Assembly (NCBI RefSeq): GCF_902806285.1
Contig: NZ_CADCWA010000181.1
Span: 1-40,715 of the forward strand
Origin: an uncultured Sphingomonas sp.
Lineage (GTDB): Bacteria > Pseudomonadota > Alphaproteobacteria > Sphingomonadales > Sphingomonadaceae
Direction: 5' to 3'
DNA: 40,715 nt
How positions within the stretch are numbered: the stretch's first letter is position 1; the number at the start of each line of letters is the position of its first letter. The notes under the pieces were generated by a model, which was not told where the DNA came from, searched no databases, and saw only the letters and a program-made list of their open reading frames with translations. This document shows positions 38,031-40,715 of the stretch, piece after piece. Position numbers and translations under genes: made by a program.

Positions 38031-39640
38031 TTCCCGTTCGATGCTGGGCACCGGTTCACCGGACGTGTCAGCCATGCTTCCCACGCCATGCTCCAGCGCC
38101 TTGTTCGAGCCTAGAATTCTGATCTGGTCATCACCAACCTCGACGCGGCTGACGATGGCACGGGTGTAGTACTGACGAAGGGACGGATCATCGCCCCGGA
38201 GCTTCTCGCGCATCATCTCACCAAACCGTTCGATAAGCTGGGGAGTAATGCGCCGCTCAGAGTTCGCCAGCTGTCTCTCCAGCAGCACCACATCCGTTTT
38301 CACCTGGGCAATCTGTTCCACCAACCCGCCGTGCTTGCGTGAGAACAACGGGTCGGACGCCTTGAATTTTCCTTCGATCAGGAGGTCGAGGAGCCGGTCG
38401 AGCCCGGCTTCGAGGTTTGTCTGGCGAGTACGAAGCTGGCGCAGCTTCTCCCGCCGGGCATCAACGGCGTGAGTCGAGTGATCCAGCCAGCCGGATAGCA
38501 GATCGCGCAGCCGCTCGGGCGTGAGCAGCTTCGACTCCAGTGCATCGAGGACGATGTCGTCGAGCTTGGAGCGGCCGATCCGCCGCCCCTTGCAAACGGT
38601 CAGCCCGGCCCGGGCGCGGTTGGAGCAGGCGTAATACTGGTACTGCCCACTCTTGCCGGTGGATGCAGTCATGCCCCCGCCGCAGCCATCTCCACCGCAG
38701 CCGCATTTCGCCAAGCCGATCAGCAGATTGTTGGTGGTCGTCTCCCGCGCCGCGCGGTTGGTCGGGCGACGCTCGACCAGCCGGCTCTGGACCGTCTCGA
38801 AGTCCTCGGGCGAGATCAAGGGTGGCACCGGGATCGGGATCCACTCGCTCTCATCGCGCCGCTCGCCCGTCTGGAGTCGCTCTTGTTGTAGAAGGCAACC
38901 CCGCAGTAGGCGGTGTTCCGAAGTACCGCCTGGACGTTCGAGACGTGGAACTTGCGGCCTCGGTACTTGTAGCCGTGGCGGTTCATCCAGTCGGCCAACC
39001 GGGTGATCCCCAGCGGCGGGGACCCAGGCGGGCCATGGAGATAAAGCTCAAACACCTTGCAGACGACGAAGGCCTCGTCGTCGTCGATCTCGAGCTTGCG
39101 CTTGCTCTTCCCCTCCTTCCGCTCGGCTTCATAGGTACGGTAGCCAAGCGGCGGTGTCTGACCGTTCCAGTAACCCAGCCGAGCATTCGCAAGCATCGCC
39201 CGCTGCGTGTGCTTGGCGTTCTCGAGGCTGGTGTACTCGTCGAACAGCGCGAGCATGCCGATCGCCAATTCTGCCGCCGGATCGTCGCCAAACGATTGCG
39301 TGATTGACACGATGCGCACCTTGGGCCGTTTGAGCATGGCCCGGTACTGCATGAAGTGCACGGCATTGCGGAACAGGCGCGAGAGCGAATGGACCAGGAT
39401 GATGTCGAACCGCCGCTCCTCGCTCATGGCCGCCGCGATCATCTTCTGAAAGCGCGGCCGATCGTCGTCGATCGCGCTCGCGCCCGGCTCGATCACGGTG
39501 TGCGCCACAGTGGCGCCAGTCTGCTGGCACCATGCTTCGAGCCGTTCGATCTGGTCGGGAATGGATAAATCGTTCTTCGCCTGCCGCGAGGTCGACACCC
39601 GCGCGTAGATGCAGACCCGAAGGCCTCGATAGTCGGTCAT
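37989..39640 (-). pseudogene. large serine recombinase, frameshifted
   Basis: N-terminal resolvase domain: VCIYARVSTSRQAKN with the catalytic Ser, and IILVHSLSRLFRN with conserved Arg residues. Then the recombinase domain (MLANARLGYWNGQTPPLGYR through VSNVQAVLRNTAYCGVAFYN). Near 38862-38882 the frame changes: one frame ends in a stop at 38816, while a second continues with TGERRDESEWIPIPVPPL, a zinc beta-ribbon (CGCGGDGCGGG, CSNRARAGLTVCKGRR) and a coiled-coil region. One base appears missing; sequencing error or programmed shift are alternatives. The frame ends at 37989, inside tRNA-Arg. ATG at 39640, 17 nt after the previous gene. Confidence 0.8.
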
Positions 39641-39657
39641 CTTGTCCGTTCTTTCCT

Positions 39658-40023
39658 TCAGGCCAGGTTAGCCGGGATCTTGTCGGCAATCGCCTCCAGC
39701 CGGATGCCTTGCCGGCGCAGGCATTCGGCCGAATAGGTCAGCCGACGAGTGCTCCGCGAGAAGTGCCGGCGGGTATCCACCAAAAGGACGTCGAACGGCA
39801 CGGGCAGACGGTGGGTGCGGGAGAGCATCACGTTGAAACGCGGGCGATTAAAGGCCTCGATGCCGACGAGATCCTCGACCACGAGGTCGACCAGAGTTGC
39901 TCCGCGCTCGGCACACCAGTGCCGAGCGCGTGCAATCTGCTCGTGGAAACATTCACAGGGAGGCGCCGGGCTGAGGAAGCAGCGCGCGTAGAAGCAGACG
40001 CGCTGCGCCCGAGCTTTGCTCAT
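39658..40023 (-). CDS. resolvase-domain protein lacking the catalytic serine
   Basis: 121 aa, only the N-terminal resolvase-like domain. RVCFYARCFLSPAPP aligns with the YARVSTSRQ of the large recombinase, but Phe stands where the catalytic Ser should be. The Arg motif is altered to LLVDTRRHFSRS (large recombinase: LVHSLSRLFRN). No DNA-binding zinc domain. The start overlaps the preceding gene's stop (ATGA) and 17 nt separate it from the large recombinase, so it belongs to the same operon. Either a decayed paralogue or a non-catalytic partner. Confidence 0.7.
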   Translation of the reverse strand: MSKARAQRVCFYARCFLSPAPPCECFHEQIARARHWCAERGATLVDLVVEDLVGIEAFNRPRFNVMLSRTHRLPVPFDVLLVDTRRHFSRSTRRLTYSAECLRRQGIRLEAIADKIPANLA

Positions 40024-40412
40024 CGCACCTTCCCCTCTCGTTGCACCGGATCGACCGAGAGGTCTGGCATCTCGCCCGTGATCGCCCTGACTTGAACCTT
40101 GGCCCGTTCGAGCCGCTTAAGCAGCAGCGCCAGCCGTGCCGGATGCCGCGAGAGTCGGCAGAGCGAATGGACCAGCAGCACGTCGAACGGGACGGCACCG
40201 CGCAGCGCCTGAGCCATCAATCGGTCGAACTTGGAGCGATCCGGCGTTTCAGACCTGCCCCGCTCTTCGAGGAGGATGTCGGTCAGCGCCAAGTCGTGCT
40301 GGGCACACCAATGCCTGGCGGCTTCGATCTGCCGGCCGAGGCCGGCAGCGGCATGGCGGGTGTTCGAGCTCCGAGCATAGAAGCAGACGCGCGGCGTGGT
40401 GCAAGCAGGCAT
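40020..40412 (-). CDS. short serine recombinase catalytic-domain protein
   Basis: 130 aa. RVCFYARSSNTRHAAAGLGR keeps a Ser at the catalytic position (YARSS versus YARVS), and LLVHSLCRLSRH keeps the conserved Arg residues. It stops after the catalytic domain (KVQVRAITGE), lacking the E-helix continuation and any DNA-binding part of a resolvase. ATG at 40412; first of the three-gene recombinase operon, coupled to the next by ATGA. Could be a truncated recombinase or an accessory subunit. Confidence 0.7.
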   Translation of the reverse strand: MPACTTPRVCFYARSSNTRHAAAGLGRQIEAARHWCAQHDLALTDILLEERGRSETPDRSKFDRLMAQALRGAVPFDVLLVHSLCRLSRHPARLALLLKRLERAKVQVRAITGEMPDLSVDPVQREGKVR

Positions 40413-40578
40413 TCTCAATCACCCACCGCTTGTCGCGCTGCGCATCCGACTCGTTCTGCCGATAGCGACCTGTGTACATGGAAAAGGGTTGGCATGGGGC
40501 GCAGCCGACCAAGATGCGGTAACCGCGCAGCCCGGATCGCCCCAGCAGGCGATATTGATCGAGAGCGGTGCTCATCAT
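40249..40578 (-). CDS. fragment resembling a C5-cytosine DNA methyltransferase
   Basis: 109-aa frame. RILVGCAPCQPFSMYTG matches motif IV (PCQ, the catalytic Cys) of C5-cytosine methyltransferases, and QYRLLGRSGL before it fits the preceding helix. Motif I (SAM-binding FxGxG) is absent, and after DKRWVIENACL the frame overlaps the short recombinase gene and loses character. Yet the start has a strong AGGAGG 8 nt before ATG 40578 and overlaps the upstream stop. Probably a remnant; the last true residues are near 40430. Confidence 0.5.
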   Translation of the reverse strand: MMSTALDQYRLLGRSGLRGYRILVGCAPCQPFSMYTGRYRQNESDAQRDKRWVIENACLHHAARLLLCSELEHPPCRCRPRPADRSRQALVCPARLGADRHPPRRAGQV

Positions 40579-40715
40579 GACTTGCTCCTCCTCGCATCCG
40601 AACGGGAACCGGCGGCCGGTCGGCGACGCAGGACCATTCCGCCGTGATGCAGGGTGTCGGCGTCGACGAAGTCTCCGTCCGCCCTGAAGCCGGTGTCGTC
40701 CCAATAATCGATGCG
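40575..40715 (-). CDS. partial unknown protein at right edge
   Basis: The last 46 codons of a gene entering from the right (segment YWDDTGFRADGDFVDADTLH, then a basic Arg/Ser-rich end RRRPAAGSRSDARRSKS). Its stop overlaps the methyltransferase-like start (ATGATG), implying an operon. No family recognised from this fragment. Confidence 0.5.
   Translation of the reverse strand, partial: RIDYWDDTGFRADGDFVDADTLHHGGMVLRRRPAAGSRSDARRSKS

Larger units (their letters stand above)
37989..40715. mobile_element. end of an integrated element at tRNA-Arg, right end outside window
   Basis: Three serine-recombinase-type genes read toward the 3' end of tRNA-Arg, the last ending inside it. No second copy of the tRNA 3' end (attachment repeat) is seen to the right, so the far boundary is beyond the window. 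Element type (genomic island or prophage) cannot be decided. Confidence 0.55.

Noticed and set aside
40249-40578. Intact DNA cytosine methyltransferase
   Set aside because: SAM-binding motif I and the target-recognition and C-terminal motifs are missing; only motif IV is convincing.

Overview
The window looks like chromosomal DNA of a high-GC alphaproteobacterium, most probably a sphingomonad. This is inferred from the gene families (HspQ, DUF2794, a long-tailed ribosomal protein L21, two TTGACA-N16-TTAGsC promoters, a GGAAC-N17-GTT EcfG-like promoter) and from a palindromic intergenic element. No 16S gene is present, so genus is not claimed.

Region 1 (1-15634) is a dense sugar/glycoconjugate cluster. 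A leftward operon encodes a histidine phosphatase, a SAM methyltransferase, a clan GH-A glycosidase and myo-inositol-3-phosphate synthase (cut by the left edge). Divergent from it, a rightward operon with 4-8 nt start/stop overlaps encodes two extended SDR sugar-nucleotide enzymes (one CDP-paratose 2-epimerase-like), a GT4 glycosyltransferase, three tandem paralogous CgeB-type glycosyltransferases, a UDP-xylose synthase-like decarboxylase and a phosphoribosyltransferase-kinase fusion protein. A convergent leftward operon adds a WbpP/TviC-like 4-epimerase, an MDR dehydrogenase and a Gfo/Idh oxidoreductase. Together these could make and attach several activated sugars, and possibly inositol, to an unidentified product.

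Region 2 (15727-23192) holds a 59-aa membrane protein, a translationally coupled pair of secreted WGxxGxxG-tail proteins, and a polyprenyl-phosphate-sugar-type group: a polytopic membrane protein, two GtrA proteins, a UbiA prenyltransferase resembling decaprenyl-phosphate phosphoribosyltransferase, an overlapping HAD phosphatase, and an alkaline-phosphatase-superfamily protein.

Region 3 (23252-37847) is mostly housekeeping: tRNA-Ser(CGA), hspQ, rplU-rpmA, a GNAT acetyltransferase, a 198-bp palindromic element, a TetR/metal-dependent hydrolase divergent pair, convergent oxyR and katG, membrane proteins, a serine acetyltransferase-DUF2794 pair divergent from a TauE/SafE exporter, obgE, an SDR protein, and purS-purQ.

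Region 4 (37954-40715) is tRNA-Arg(TCT) followed by the end of an integrated element. Three tandem serine-recombinase-type genes read toward the tRNA. The last, a large serine recombinase, has one frameshift and its reading frame ends inside the tRNA gene. A C5-DNA-methyltransferase-like fragment and a partial unknown gene lie at the right edge.

Best candidates for undescribed biology are the inositol/sugar cluster with its PRTase-kinase fusion, the DPPR-synthase-like group outside actinobacteria, and the recombinase triad with an apparently catalytically dead member.
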